A stretch of DNA of 64,000 nt from positions 60,720-124,719 of the forward strand of contig CAWGRX010000042.1 of assembly GCA_963825075.1 (NCBI GenBank), given 5' to 3'. The notes below the pieces were generated by a model. It was not told where the DNA came from. It did not search any database and was given only the letters and a program-made list of their open reading frames with translations. The first letter of the stretch is position 1. Every line of letters starts with the position of its first letter. Position numbers and translations under genes: made by a program. This stretch comes from CAWAVN01 sp963825075 (GTDB lineage: Bacteria > Planctomycetota > Planctomycetia > Planctomycetales > Planctomycetaceae). Below are positions 9,078 to 17,291 of this stretch, one piece after another.

Positions 9078-10166
9078 TCAGGATCGGCTCTCCGCTCTCC
9101 GCCCTCCGCTCTCCGCCTTTCCCCCACTCAATTTGTCGTGGGCGGAGCGGATCAGGTCTTCCGTTTCCTCCCAGCCAATGCAGCCGTCGGTGATGGACAC
9201 GCCGTATTCGAGGGCGGCGGGGTCGGCGGTCAGCTTTTGATTGCCCGGCCGCAGGTTGCTTTCGAGCATCATCCCGATCACCGCTTCGTTGCCGGCGAGG
9301 CGTTGTTCGAGCACGTTGTTCCACACGTCCGATTGCTTCGTGTAATCCTTGTTGGAATTGGCGTGGCTGCAATCGACGAGAAACCGCGGCGAGAGGCCGG
9401 CTTTCGTCAACCGCTCCGCGGCGTCTTTGAGCGAATCGGGATCGTAATTCGGACCAGACCGCCCGCCCCGCAAAATCAAATGCCCCCAGGGATTGCCCTT
9501 GGTCTGCACCATGCAGGTTTTGCCCTCGGCGTCGATCCCCAGAAAGCTGTGCGAATTGCGGGCCGCCTGCATCGCGTTAATCGCCACGTCCAAATCCCCG
9601 TCCGTCCCGTTTTTGTAGCCCACTGGCATGGACAGCCCGCTCGCCATCTGCCGATGCGTAGGCGATTCCGTCGTCCGCGCCCCGATCGAAGCCAGCGTAA
9701 TTAAATCGGCGATATACTGCGGCGTGATCGGCTCGAGCATCTCCGTGGCCGCGGGCAGTCCCAGCTCGGCGACTTCGATCAGAATCCCCCGCGCCATTCG
9801 CAGGCCCGCCGCGATGTCGAAGGTGTCGTTCAGATGCGGATCGTTGATCAATCCCTTCCAGCCCACCGTCGTGCGGGGTTTTTCAAAATACACCCGCATG
9901 ATGAGCAGCAACCGGTCGGCCACATCGTCGGCGACGGCTTTCAACTTCCGGGCGTATTCCAAAGCCCCTTCCCGGTGATGGATCGAACACGGCCCGACCA
10001 CCACGATCATCCGGGAATCCTCGCCTGACAGAATGCGTTTGACTTCCTCGCGCCTCTGCGTGACCAGTTGGTAACAGGCGTCGCCGGCGGGTTGTTCCAA
10101 TTTGAGTTGCCTGGGAGCCGTCAGGGGGGTGGTTCCCCGGATGTTAATGTCTTGCGTGGAGTGCAT
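9078..10166 (-). CDS. 3-deoxy-7-phosphoheptulonate synthase (class I DAHP synthase)
   Basis: Condenses phosphoenolpyruvate with erythrose-4-phosphate, the first step of the shikimate pathway (AroF/G/H family). 362 residues. Family blocks seen: IVVVGPCSIHHREGALEYA (about 53-71), MRVYFEKPRTTVGWKGLI, the metal and PEP region GIDAEGKTCMVQTKGNPWGH, FLVDCSHANSNKD, and SITDGCIGWEETE near the end. The last ~15 residues (KAESGGRRAESRS) are not family sequence; they come from translation of a GGAGAGCGGA-type simple repeat at 9086-9124 that the gene runs into. Which AroF/G/H feedback type it is cannot be told safely. Confidence 0.93.
   Translation of the reverse strand: MHSTQDINIRGTTPLTAPRQLKLEQPAGDACYQLVTQRREEVKRILSGEDSRMIVVVGPCSIHHREGALEYARKLKAVADDVADRLLLIMRVYFEKPRTTVGWKGLINDPHLNDTFDIAAGLRMARGILIEVAELGLPAATEMLEPITPQYIADLITLASIGARTTESPTHRQMASGLSMPVGYKNGTDGDLDVAINAMQAARNSHSFLGIDAEGKTCMVQTKGNPWGHLILRGGRSGPNYDPDSLKDAAERLTKAGLSPRFLVDCSHANSNKDYTKQSDVWNNVLEQRLAGNEAVIGMMLESNLRPGNQKLTADPAALEYGVSITDGCIGWEETEDLIRSAHDKLSGGKAESGGRRAESRS
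9086..9124. repeat. Short tandem CTCTCCG(C)C repeat at the DAHP synthase 3' end
   Basis: CGGCTCTCCGCTCTCCGCC and a second similar block form about four imperfect copies of CTCTCCGCC. It overlaps the final codons of the DAHP synthase gene and explains the odd C-terminal ESGGRRAESRS. Confidence 0.6.
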
Positions 10167-10374
10167 TAGCGGAGGTCGGAAGTCAGGGGCCGGAGTTCAG
10201 GTAGGATTTTCGATAAGAAAATAGGGGCAATCCACAATCGGTTATCGCCGCGATGTTGTAGAGGCTTGGGAGCCATTTCGCATCGCCAGGGAGGAGTTTA
10301 TGGGTTCGGTTTGCCCCGTCAGAATCAGTTTAGCGGCGGAATCGAAATCAGGGAACCGCAACAAGGCCCGGCAT

Positions 10375-10572
10375 TTATTTGGATTTCTTGAAGAACCGTC
10401 CCCACAGAAAATTGCCGAGAATCGCCCCGCCGATTAAAGCCAGCATGATCAGCCGATAGGGTCCTTTCCCGCGGCCCGCAACATCCATCACCGCAAAGAT
10501 TATTGCCGCCGCGATCCCGGCCGCGATCACGCCTCCAATCACGCCGCCGGCGTTGAGGTCGATGTTTTTCAT
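10375..10572 (-). CDS. Small two-helix membrane protein, unknown function
   Basis: 65-residue product starting MKNIDLNAGGVIGG. Two hydrophobic segments are visible, about residues 9-30 (GVIGGVIAAGIAAAIIFAVM) and 44-60 (YRLIMLALIGGAILGNF), separated by a short basic loop and followed by a basic tail FKKSK. The start is the ATG at 10572; the longer open frame upstream overlaps the next gene in another frame and looks non-coding. It lies 20 bp downstream of the 10593-11021 gene on the same strand, so the two may be one transcript. No family recognised. Confidence 0.6.
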   Translation of the reverse strand: MKNIDLNAGGVIGGVIAAGIAAAIIFAVMDVAGRGKGPYRLIMLALIGGAILGNFLWGRFFKKSK

Positions 10573-10592
10573 CGGGAACACTTTCGCCGGAG

Positions 10593-11021
10593 TCACCGGT
10601 CGAGCAGGGGCGCCTTGGCTTCGAGCTGTTTGACGAGTTTTACAAAATCCCCGTTCGTGTGGAAGTCGCCGTCGCCCATGCTCCAGGTTTTCCCGGCATC
10701 GTTTTGGGAAACCGTCACGCAAAGCGTCCGGCCTCGGGGAAAGTTGAAGTACACCCGATAACCCGCTTTCCAACCGCCGGCGGTGGAACTGCTTAGAGAC
10801 TTTCGGTAATTCGGGAACAGACTTTCCAGGGCTTTGATGGATTCGGAGTTCACCACACTGATCGCCGGGGTTCGAGCAATCCCGTCGCGGGAATGCGAGC
10901 CTTCCTTCACGATCAATACGCTATAGGGGCGCTCTACCTCTGATTTCTTCGCTGCCGCCAAGGTGCAGCCGACCGCCAAGAGCAGCAGTACGACCGTAGC
11001 CGTCGCGTTTGGCTTTCGCAT
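10593..11021 (-). CDS. Small secreted protein (possible lipoprotein), unknown function
   Basis: 142 residues from the ATG at 11021. MRKPNATATVVLLLLAVGC is an export signal with a borderline lipobox (LAVGC, Cys19). The mature part is one short domain with SVLIVKEGSHSRDG, YRVYFNFPRGRTLCVTV and FVKLVKQLEAKAPLL. No catalytic motif or family is recognised. It is followed 20 bp later by a small membrane protein gene. Confidence 0.6.
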   Translation of the reverse strand: MRKPNATATVVLLLLAVGCTLAAAKKSEVERPYSVLIVKEGSHSRDGIARTPAISVVNSESIKALESLFPNYRKSLSSSTAGGWKAGYRVYFNFPRGRTLCVTVSQNDAGKTWSMGDGDFHTNGDFVKLVKQLEAKAPLLDR

Positions 11022-11081
11022 AATGTCTACTCCAATCCCGTGGACCGATTTGGCACCACCCACTCACCACCGGCAGATCAT

Positions 11082-12281
11082 TCACTTTTCCGACTTCGCC
11101 GCAGACCATTTTTTGGCGATCTGCCCAACTTGCCGGCGAATGCCGGGGTTTTTGTGATTCTCCAGCTTTTTGAGGGCGGACGTGATTTCGGCATCCGGCT
11201 CCTCGGGATTCTTGAATTGCAGCGTCCTGAGGCCCCGCCGCACGTCAAACATGTTGCCCGAAGCCAGTTGCTTGAGCACCTCGGCTTTTTGCTCCGCCGA
11301 GAGCGGCGCGTTCCGGCGGGCTTGGAATTGCTCTTGGGCTTTCGCCAACCGCGCCTTCGTATCCGCGTGCCGTTTTTCCTGGGCCTTTTTGTGCTCGGCG
11401 AGTTCCGCTTCGGTCATCAATTGATACTTCGTGGTGATGGGGATCTTCACCGAAACATTGTTGAGCTTGACCGTCAGCACCTGGCGAAAATCCAACGATT
11501 GCGGAACGGACTTCGACCGATCGAACATCCAAGTCCCCTTGCCCTCGAACGCAAAGCCTTTGCCATCCACCACGGGCGATTCCAACGCGTATGTCTTTTC
11601 GACGGTCACCAGATCGCCTGCGGTTTTGGCGATTTTGTATTTCGTCAACTCGACGCCGGCGGTTCGCTTTTCGTTCTCGTCGGCTACCGGTTCGCCGGGC
11701 CGGCGGGGACCGAACCGCGGAAAGGTCCGCCGTTCGTTTTTCTCGGTAATCGCCACGTCATTCTTGATTTCCCAGGCCGCCAGGTCGCCCTCGGGGAACG
11801 GTTCGAAGATCAGCAGGGACAGATTGCCCAACAGGTAAGGCAGCTGCGAACTGCCCTCCAGCGCCACGAATTCGCCTTGCGGAGTGAGGGTGAGCTTGTT
11901 GGTCGTTTGCGTCAAGCCGGTGAAGGTGGGGGCCTCGAACAAACCGCGAGGTCCAAAAGCCGGTCGGCCCGGCCGGCCGCGAAATCCGCCCGGACCCGGA
12001 CGCCGCCCGCCCGCCGCGGCTTTTTCTTTGCGAAAGCGACCGAGCCCGCCGCGGTAATCGAGCTTGATGTTCTCCCCGGCCTTCTCCTTCGCCGTGAACA
12101 TGATCACGCCTTTCAGCGTTTCCACGGCATCCGGCAGTTCCACCGTGATCTCCACCGAATACGCATGGCTCGCCCCCGTTTGCGGCCCATACCGCAGTTC
12201 CGCCCAACCGCACTTCGCCCACCCCATCGAAAGAACAAAAGCCGCCGCCGTCCAAGTCAAAGTGCGCCACGAAGCCCGCAT
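11082..12281 (-). CDS. Secreted protein of unknown function with Gly/Arg-rich segment
   Basis: 399 residues from the ATG at 12281, chosen because AGGAGG lies 6 nt upstream and a signal peptide (MRASWRTLTWTAAAFVLSMG...) follows. The body is beta-rich, with a low-complexity stretch (GGRRPGPGGFRGRPGRPAFG) at about residues 90-110. A charged coiled-coil (AEHKKAQEKRHADTKARLAK) and a helical C-terminal domain with EVLKQLASGNMFDVRRGL, possibly HEAT-like, lie at about 310-395. Exported, function unknown. Confidence 0.65.
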   Translation of the reverse strand: MRASWRTLTWTAAAFVLSMGWAKCGWAELRYGPQTGASHAYSVEITVELPDAVETLKGVIMFTAKEKAGENIKLDYRGGLGRFRKEKAAAGGRRPGPGGFRGRPGRPAFGPRGLFEAPTFTGLTQTTNKLTLTPQGEFVALEGSSQLPYLLGNLSLLIFEPFPEGDLAAWEIKNDVAITEKNERRTFPRFGPRRPGEPVADENEKRTAGVELTKYKIAKTAGDLVTVEKTYALESPVVDGKGFAFEGKGTWMFDRSKSVPQSLDFRQVLTVKLNNVSVKIPITTKYQLMTEAELAEHKKAQEKRHADTKARLAKAQEQFQARRNAPLSAEQKAEVLKQLASGNMFDVRRGLRTLQFKNPEEPDAEITSALKKLENHKNPGIRRQVGQIAKKWSAAKSEK

Positions 12282-12464
12282 CGTCTCCTCCTTTGGAAGT
12301 CCATTGATGAACCGAAAGCAAAAAGCGGTCTGAACAGAATTTCGCATCCATTGAAACACTGTCAAAGACGACCGTCAACCCGGTTTAGTGGTTCGATTCA
12401 CGTTCCGGGTTGGCGTTTTGCCTTCGGAAGCAATCGTCATGTATCGACCAGAAGAGTAGCCAAC

Positions 12465-13388
12465 CTACTTGGACGGGGCCTTTTGATCGGGCGGGTCGAT
12501 CTTTTGAAAAAACTCCATCGGGTAATCGGGCTTCAACTCGACCTTTTTGATTTCAAATTCTGTGCGAGTGTGTGGGACCTGATTTCCTTGGGCGGCCTGG
12601 TTCCAATCGTTCGAGGCGACGTCAATTGTTTTGGGCATCCAAATGCCCGGTTTGATTTCGCTCCATTTCAGGACGGTGGCCTCTTCCAAAAATGGAGGGG
12701 CAAAACCGGAATTCGACATCACGGGAAAATAATTCCGATTCTTTGCCAGCCAAACGTGGCGGCACCCCGTGGGATCGTCCTCTTCACCGCGCCAATACTC
12801 GACTTTGACTTTGACGCAGTCCAAGCCGTCGATTTTCTCATCGCCTATCACGGTCACGGCGATTTTTCGCGGGCTGCGATGCTGTGATTTGGTCTGCCCG
12901 AGGAATTCCCCAAGAGACATTCGGCGAGGTCTCCCAAGCAGCAGCGTGTGAGCCCGAGGCGCTGAGGATGGCGTCCTTAAACCGTCATAGACCTTCACCT
13001 CGCCGTCTTCCCGTGAGCGAGTCTGTTTGCCGTCGTAGGCCGAGACACGTTGCCTGTCGATCTTGCTTCCGTCGGCAACAGTGCCTTTCTCCCATGAAGA
13101 TACGTATTCCATGCCGTTTTGACGGATGATCCGCCATTCGGTCTTTTTTTTCGCAACGAGGTGAGAAAGCGCAGCGGGCGAGGCGTCTTCGAGACGCAGG
13201 TGCTCATAGTTTTCCGTCAGCACCAGTTCATGATTTGCATAGAGCGCCTCTTGAGCCTTCACTTTTTCGATGAGCGATTTGAGTTCCGGGGCGAGGGCGG
13301 GCTCATCAGCCGTAAGTGGAACGACCAGGAAAAACATCGCTCCAAACCACACGGAAATGAGGGACATCGCAAAGGTTCGGCTCGTCAT
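12465..13388 (-). CDS. Secreted protein, LolA/outer-membrane lipoprotein-sorting-like
   Basis: 307 residues with a signal peptide (MTSRTFAMSLISVWFGAMFF...). After it comes a helix (LKSLIEKVKAQEALYANHEL), then beta-rich segments such as EWRIIRQNGMEYVSSWEKGT, IDGLDCVKVKVEYWRG and CRHVWLAKNRNYFPVM. This resembles the LolA-like folds common in planctomycete secreted proteins, where a strand carries residual-deposit wording (WLAKNRNYFP). The family link is by pattern only. The gene's 5' end overlaps the antitoxin-like frame at 13306-13704 by 83 bp. Confidence 0.6.
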   Translation of the reverse strand: MTSRTFAMSLISVWFGAMFFLVVPLTADEPALAPELKSLIEKVKAQEALYANHELVLTENYEHLRLEDASPAALSHLVAKKKTEWRIIRQNGMEYVSSWEKGTVADGSKIDRQRVSAYDGKQTRSREDGEVKVYDGLRTPSSAPRAHTLLLGRPRRMSLGEFLGQTKSQHRSPRKIAVTVIGDEKIDGLDCVKVKVEYWRGEEDDPTGCRHVWLAKNRNYFPVMSNSGFAPPFLEEATVLKWSEIKPGIWMPKTIDVASNDWNQAAQGNQVPHTRTEFEIKKVELKPDYPMEFFQKIDPPDQKAPSK

Positions 13389-13704
13389 GATTCACCCGAG
13401 GATTCTTCGTTTGACCTCCGCCCACGGCGTGCTTGGCGATGCGGAGGCTTCCCTCCCGGCCCAATTCGCGGATTTCTTCAAAGGCGTCCTCAATCGGGGT
13501 TCCTTCGCCCGCTTCCATCTGGGCGATTCCCTCGGCGATGGCCGCGCGATCGTGTTGGCGGCGGAGGGCCTGCATGGCCTGCCGATGCGTTTCCCCATCA
13601 ACGACAAAGTACGTGCGGTTGTCGTTCGGGTTGACAACTTCCAGCGGTTCGTCGCCACTCGCGGTGAGAGCTTCGGCGAGTTCTTTGGAGAGTTTTGGAA
13701 TCAT
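13306..13704 (-). CDS. Orphan antitoxin-like protein (C-terminus doubtful)
   Basis: Starts MIPKLSKELAEALTASGD at the ATG 13704. The N-terminal ~85 residues (VVNPNDNRTYFVVDGETHRQ, then ALRRQHDRAAIAEGIAQMEAG and IEDAFEEIRE) look like a type II antitoxin: a small DNA-binding beta/alpha region followed by helices and the common AIAEGIAQMEAG segment. After about residue 90 the frame runs into the next gene with no family likeness, so the true stop is probably near 13430 and an indel is likely. No toxin gene is seen beside it. A perfect TATAAT lies just upstream. Confidence 0.45.
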   Translation of the reverse strand: MIPKLSKELAEALTASGDEPLEVVNPNDNRTYFVVDGETHRQAMQALRRQHDRAAIAEGIAQMEAGEGTPIEDAFEEIRELGREGSLRIAKHAVGGGQTKNPRVNHDEPNLCDVPHFRVVWSDVFPGRSTYG

Positions 13705-13710
13705 GTTCGC

Positions 13711-13740
13711 ATTATACCACTCATCGCCCAAAAGCGAACT
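13711..13740 (-). promoter_or_regulatory. Putative sigma70-type promoter for the antitoxin-like gene
   Basis: On the minus strand a consensus TATAAT (13716-13711) is preceded by TTCGCT 16 nt upstream. The -10 box is only 6 nt before the ATG at 13704, which would give a leaderless or nearly leaderless mRNA. It is based on consensus matching only. Confidence 0.4.
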
Positions 13741-13761
13741 CGAAAACGGCCCACGCACCGG

Positions 13762-15733
13762 TCAAATCCGGTCCAGGCTGTCGGCCCAGCGGGCGATTTC
13801 TTCGATGGTTTCTTTGGGCGGGATATTTGTCTTTGAGGTCTTTGACTACGGTGTTGCTGACCGGGAACTTGAGTTTTTCGAGAGCTTTGATCGAAGCATC
13901 GACGCGGGGTTTGAGGTCGTCTTTCTCGCCGACGACAAGGTGGAACTGCTGGCGGAAGTCGGGATCGTTCTCGCCGGGGGTGCCGACCAGAGGCGATGTG
14001 ACGGACGCCAGGCCCTGAAACAGTTCGCGGTGCTTGAACACGAGCGGATACGCCAACCGGCCGCCGTTGGTGTAAGTGTGCAGGAACACCCGGCCGGGGG
14101 CGATGCTGTATTTGTCCTTGAGGTCTTCCACCAAGGCCTTGACGATCTCGGCTTCGTTGGGCGTCCAGCCGCTGATCTTCTGGGCTTTGGGGCCGACGAG
14201 AATCAGGCTTCGCTGCTGGGCGATCAACTTCCAGGCGTCCAGGATTTCCTGTTCCATCGTGTCGCCGCCGGGATGAATCCAAACCAAGAGGCCGTAGTTG
14301 TAGGCCGGGTTATAATCGTCCGGGACGTAGGCCCAGTAGTTGGTCTCGCTGTCGGGCACCTTGTCGTCGAAGCGGCCGGTCTTGGGAGCTTCTTTGGGGT
14401 TGTCGGTCTTCTTTTCCGGCGGGATCGGCGACGAGCGAAGCTCCGCAAGCACCGTATTGGGGATGGAAACCAGTTCCACCTCGGCCGTTTGTTCCTTGCC
14501 ATCCCGAACATAAACCAGCGTGGCTTTTTCGCCCGGCATCACCCGGCTGACTTTGTCCGTCAGCTCCGCGGCTGTGTTCACCGGCTCATCACCCCACTTG
14601 ATGATCCGGTCGCGGGTGTCCAATCCCGCTTTGGCGGCGGGGCTGTCGGCATAGACATACCTGACGCCCACGCCGGCCGCGGCCGGTTCGCCGATTTTTT
14701 CCCGAATCGGCAAAATGCCCAAAAAGCCGGATTCGTAAGGCGTGAGTTCTTCCACTAGCTTGATGGTTTTGGTGATGGGCTTGTCGTCCCGTTTGACGGT
14801 GACGGTGACTTCTTCCCCGGCGTACTTGTTGCCCAGGGCGTGCTTGACGTCGGCCTGGCGAACGATGTCATGTTCATCGACTTTGGCGATCACATCGCCC
14901 GATTTGAGGCCGGCTTCGTCGGCGGGCGAGTTGACGCGGACGCGGTCGATCACCGGATCGCCGCCGAGCATCCCCGCGCCTTTGAAGCTGATGCCCATGA
15001 GACCCGCTTTGAGATCCTCGCCGGCTTTGAGGCGGTCGAGCACGCGGTGGATGTCTTCCATCGGAATGGCGAAGCCGATGCCCCCGTCGTACCATTCCAC
15101 GCCCGCGATCTCCCCGCTGCCGCGGGTGGACAGCGGCACCAAAACACCCATAACTTCGCCCTTGATGTTGACCAAGGGTCCTCCATAGTTGACCGGCGAG
15201 ACCTTGGCATCAGTCTGAATCGCCCGGCCCCAGATGCGGTCGGTCGCACTCACGATCCCCACGGACACGCTGGGAAGCGAATTGTCATAAGTCCGCCCCA
15301 TCGCCAGCGCCCATTGGCCGACTTTGATCGAGTCTTTCGGGGCGACTTGCGGGGGCGTGAGATCCTTGGCGTCGATCTTGAGGAGCGCGAGCATCTTGGA
15401 ATGATCGGTGGCGACCACCTTGGCGGCGGCGGGCCGGCCGTCGGGCATGCGAACCACGATCGACGAAGGCTTGGAGGCGAAGTTGAACGAACTGGAGATG
15501 ATGTAACCGTCTTCGGAGACAATCACCCCAGTCGTGGGGCCATCGCCCACCAGCACCTGCCCCACGCGGTCCAACCCGCCGACGGTCTCGATGCGAACGA
15601 TCGAAGGCTCCGCGAGAGCAGCGGCTTGCTTAAAAGCCTGCTCCTCGAGCGCATCGAGCTTCGGATCCTCAGCGGCGAGCCTCGTGAAGGAAGTCGCAAT
15701 GAAGGCGAGGGCGAATGCGAGTTGTTTTTGCAT
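13762..15733 (-). CDS. DegP-like pseudoprotease with two PDZ domains and a C-terminal alpha/beta-hydrolase-like domain
   Basis: About 656-residue exported protein (signal MQKQLAFALAFIATSFTRLA). A trypsin-like fold occupies about 30-240, but the His position reads EDGYIISSSFNFA where active HtrA proteins have TNxHV. The Ser position reads VSPVNYGGPLVN where GNSGGP is expected. Two PDZ domains follow (about 245-430), then an esterase-like domain (YWAYVPDDYNPAYNYGLLVW). There the nucleophile elbow reads FLHTYTNGGRLAY and lacks the GxSxG serine. One extra C near 13800 breaks the last 22 codons; restoring it gives PPKETIEEIARWADSLDRI and a stop at 13762. It is probably a binding or scaffold protein in the periplasm and not an enzyme. 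Confidence 0.75.
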
Positions 15734-15791
15734 GGGAAACGGTCCTGCGGATTCTACACTGATCGTCGTTGGAGAAATGCCCGAAAAAAAC

Positions 15792-16013
15792 TTTACGCCG
15801 AAGGCGTTATATAATAAAACCCAGGGTCAGCGGCGCAGCCGCGCCACCCTGGGTCTTGTTTCGGAAAGGACTTGTTTCGGACAGCGGCTTTTACGCCGAA
15901 GGCGTTATACAAAGTTTTGTGCAACACCTTCGGTGTAGTAGAGAGATGGTATCTCGCATACCCAGGGTGCGCTGCGCGACCCTGGGCTTTGTTATATAAC
16001 CGCTTCGCGGTAA
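15792..16013. repeat. Intact composite palindromic repeat (A word, CCCAGGGT hairpins, inverted A word)
   Basis: A 222-bp block fills most of this 385-bp gene-free gap. It has TTTACGCCGAAGGCGTTATA at 15792, a CCCAGGGT...ACCCTGGG hairpin at 15820-15853 and a second A word at 15890-15910 that forms a hairpin with CAACACCTT. It then has GTAGTAGAGAGATGG and a second CCCAGGGT hairpin at 15961-15986, and ends with TTATATAACCGCTTCGCGGTAA at 15992-16013. The outer ends are inverted copies of each other, as in a small non-autonomous element. It is the uninterrupted counterpart of the IS110-bearing copy at 3.2-5.0 kb. Confidence 0.75.
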
Positions 16014-16047
16014 GAACCCGTTCGCAAGATTTCTGAGGTTTGGTCAT

Positions 16048-16100
16048 TGGGATTTTGGATTTGAAATTTGTTTCGGGTTTCGAGATTCGGATTTCGAATT
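16048..16100. repeat. Family E intergenic repeat
   Basis: TTGGGATTTTGGATTTG, then TTTCGGGTTTCGAGATTCGG and ATTTCG. It is the same design as the repeats at 5046-5096 and 40122-40303, again next to the composite A/B repeat. Confidence 0.65.
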
Positions 16101-16118
16101 AATTTCTTAGTCTAAGCG

Positions 16119-17162
16119 TCACTTCTTTTCCTTGACGGGCACCGGGGTTTCGACGGAGATGAGTTTGTTCTTTCGGCGGACGATGATCCTGAGCGTGTCG
16201 CCGGCTTCTAAGACGCCGAGTTCTTTTTGGAGGACTTTGCTGGATTGGATCAGGTTGTCGTTGACGAACAGGATCAGGTCGTCGGGTTTGAGGCCCAGCT
16301 TCTCGGCGGCGGAGCCTTTAACGACGGTTTCGACATACGCCGGCGTGCGGTAGAGGATGTCCGGGATCAACACGAGACCGAAATCGAGCGGCCGGTAGCG
16401 GTTGGGGTTCTCATCTTCGTCGGGTTTCTTTTCGCGCTCGATATAGTTGCCGGTGATGATCTCTTTGATGACGTCCTTGAGTTCCGTGACGGGAATCGCG
16501 TAGTTGATCCAGGTGTTGCTTTCGGCGTTTCGGAGTTCCTTGCCGATGACGCCCAGGAGCTTGCCGTCCCGGGTGGTGATTACGCCGCCCGCGGCCCCGG
16601 GGTTGTTGGTGATAGCATCGACGATATACACCGGGCCGTCGTAGGGGACTTCAAAGGAACCCCGGCGGGCGTTGAGTTTCGTCTTGGCGGAGATCACGCC
16701 GTGCAGCACCGAGACCGGCTCATCCCCGGTGGCGACTTTGAACATATTGCTGAACCCGTAAATCCGCGTGCCGACCGCGGCATCGCCCAGATCGCTCAAG
16801 TCGAAATGCGGCAACTCGCCCACGACGTTTTCCAGCTTAATCACCGCCACATCGAGTTGCGGCTCGGCTCCCAGGAGTTTGCCCGTGTAACGCCGACCGT
16901 CGTTCAAGACGACCGTGACCTCATCGGCGTCCAGCACCGTGTTCCAGACGGTGACGACGTGGCCCTCGGGGGAGATCAAAAACCCGGTGCCATAGCCTGC
17001 CAGGTTCTTAACGCCCCCGGCCCCGTAGATCTTAACGACCCGGCGGAAGGCCCAGGAGATCGTGTCCTCGGTCCGCTCATCCGTTTCTTGCGCGAACGCC
17101 GGCGGCGCCAACAGGCCGAGAATTAAACTGCCCAGCAAAAGGGTTGCCCATCGTCGATTCAT
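16119..17162 (-). CDS. DegP/trypsin-like protein with PDZ domain, catalytic residues replaced
   Basis: 347 residues from the ATG at 17162 (GGTGGAG lies just upstream; signal MNRRWATLLLGSLILGLLAP). The trypsin-like domain starts VVKIYGAGGVKNLAGYGTGF. The His loop reads GHVVTVWNTVLDADEVTVVL, so the His is Asn or Thr. The Asp region is normal (PQLDVAVIKL). The Ser loop reads AITNNPGAAGGVIT in place of GNSGGP, so Ser is Ala. A single PDZ domain follows (about 255-345, GLKPDDLILFVNDNLI). It lies 126 bp downstream of the intact protease gene on the same strand. It is likely a periplasmic pseudoprotease or adaptor; peptide binding through PDZ is plausible. Confidence 0.78.
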   Translation of the reverse strand: MNRRWATLLLGSLILGLLAPPAFAQETDERTEDTISWAFRRVVKIYGAGGVKNLAGYGTGFLISPEGHVVTVWNTVLDADEVTVVLNDGRRYTGKLLGAEPQLDVAVIKLENVVGELPHFDLSDLGDAAVGTRIYGFSNMFKVATGDEPVSVLHGVISAKTKLNARRGSFEVPYDGPVYIVDAITNNPGAAGGVITTRDGKLLGVIGKELRNAESNTWINYAIPVTELKDVIKEIITGNYIEREKKPDEDENPNRYRPLDFGLVLIPDILYRTPAYVETVVKGSAAEKLGLKPDDLILFVNDNLIQSSKVLQKELGVLEAGDTLRIIVRRKNKLISVETPVPVKEKK

Positions 17163-17235
17163 CGTTAACTCCACCTTGGCAGGTCTTTTTGCAATTGTCT
17201 CGTTTCTCTTTACCCAACCCCGATCTGTTGTCGGG

Positions 17236-17291
17236 GGGTGAGGTTGGAGGTTAGATTTTTTCTATCCTCCATCTTCTAACATCTATCCTCA
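17236..17291. repeat. Family D inverted repeat (GAGGTTGGAGGTTAG / CTATCCTCCATC)
   Basis: GGTTGGAGGTTAG is followed by a T-rich loop and CTATCCTCCATCTTCTAACA and ATCTATCCTC. This is a weak hairpin between the protease and pseudoprotease genes, overlapping the protease stop by a few bases. Related copies lie at 20.4-20.8, 30.8 and 38.2 kb. Confidence 0.55.

Noticed and set aside
11040..12887. A 615-codon plus-strand open frame
   Set aside because: It runs antisense across two minus-strand genes with signal peptides and a clear Shine-Dalgarno; no domain is recognisable.
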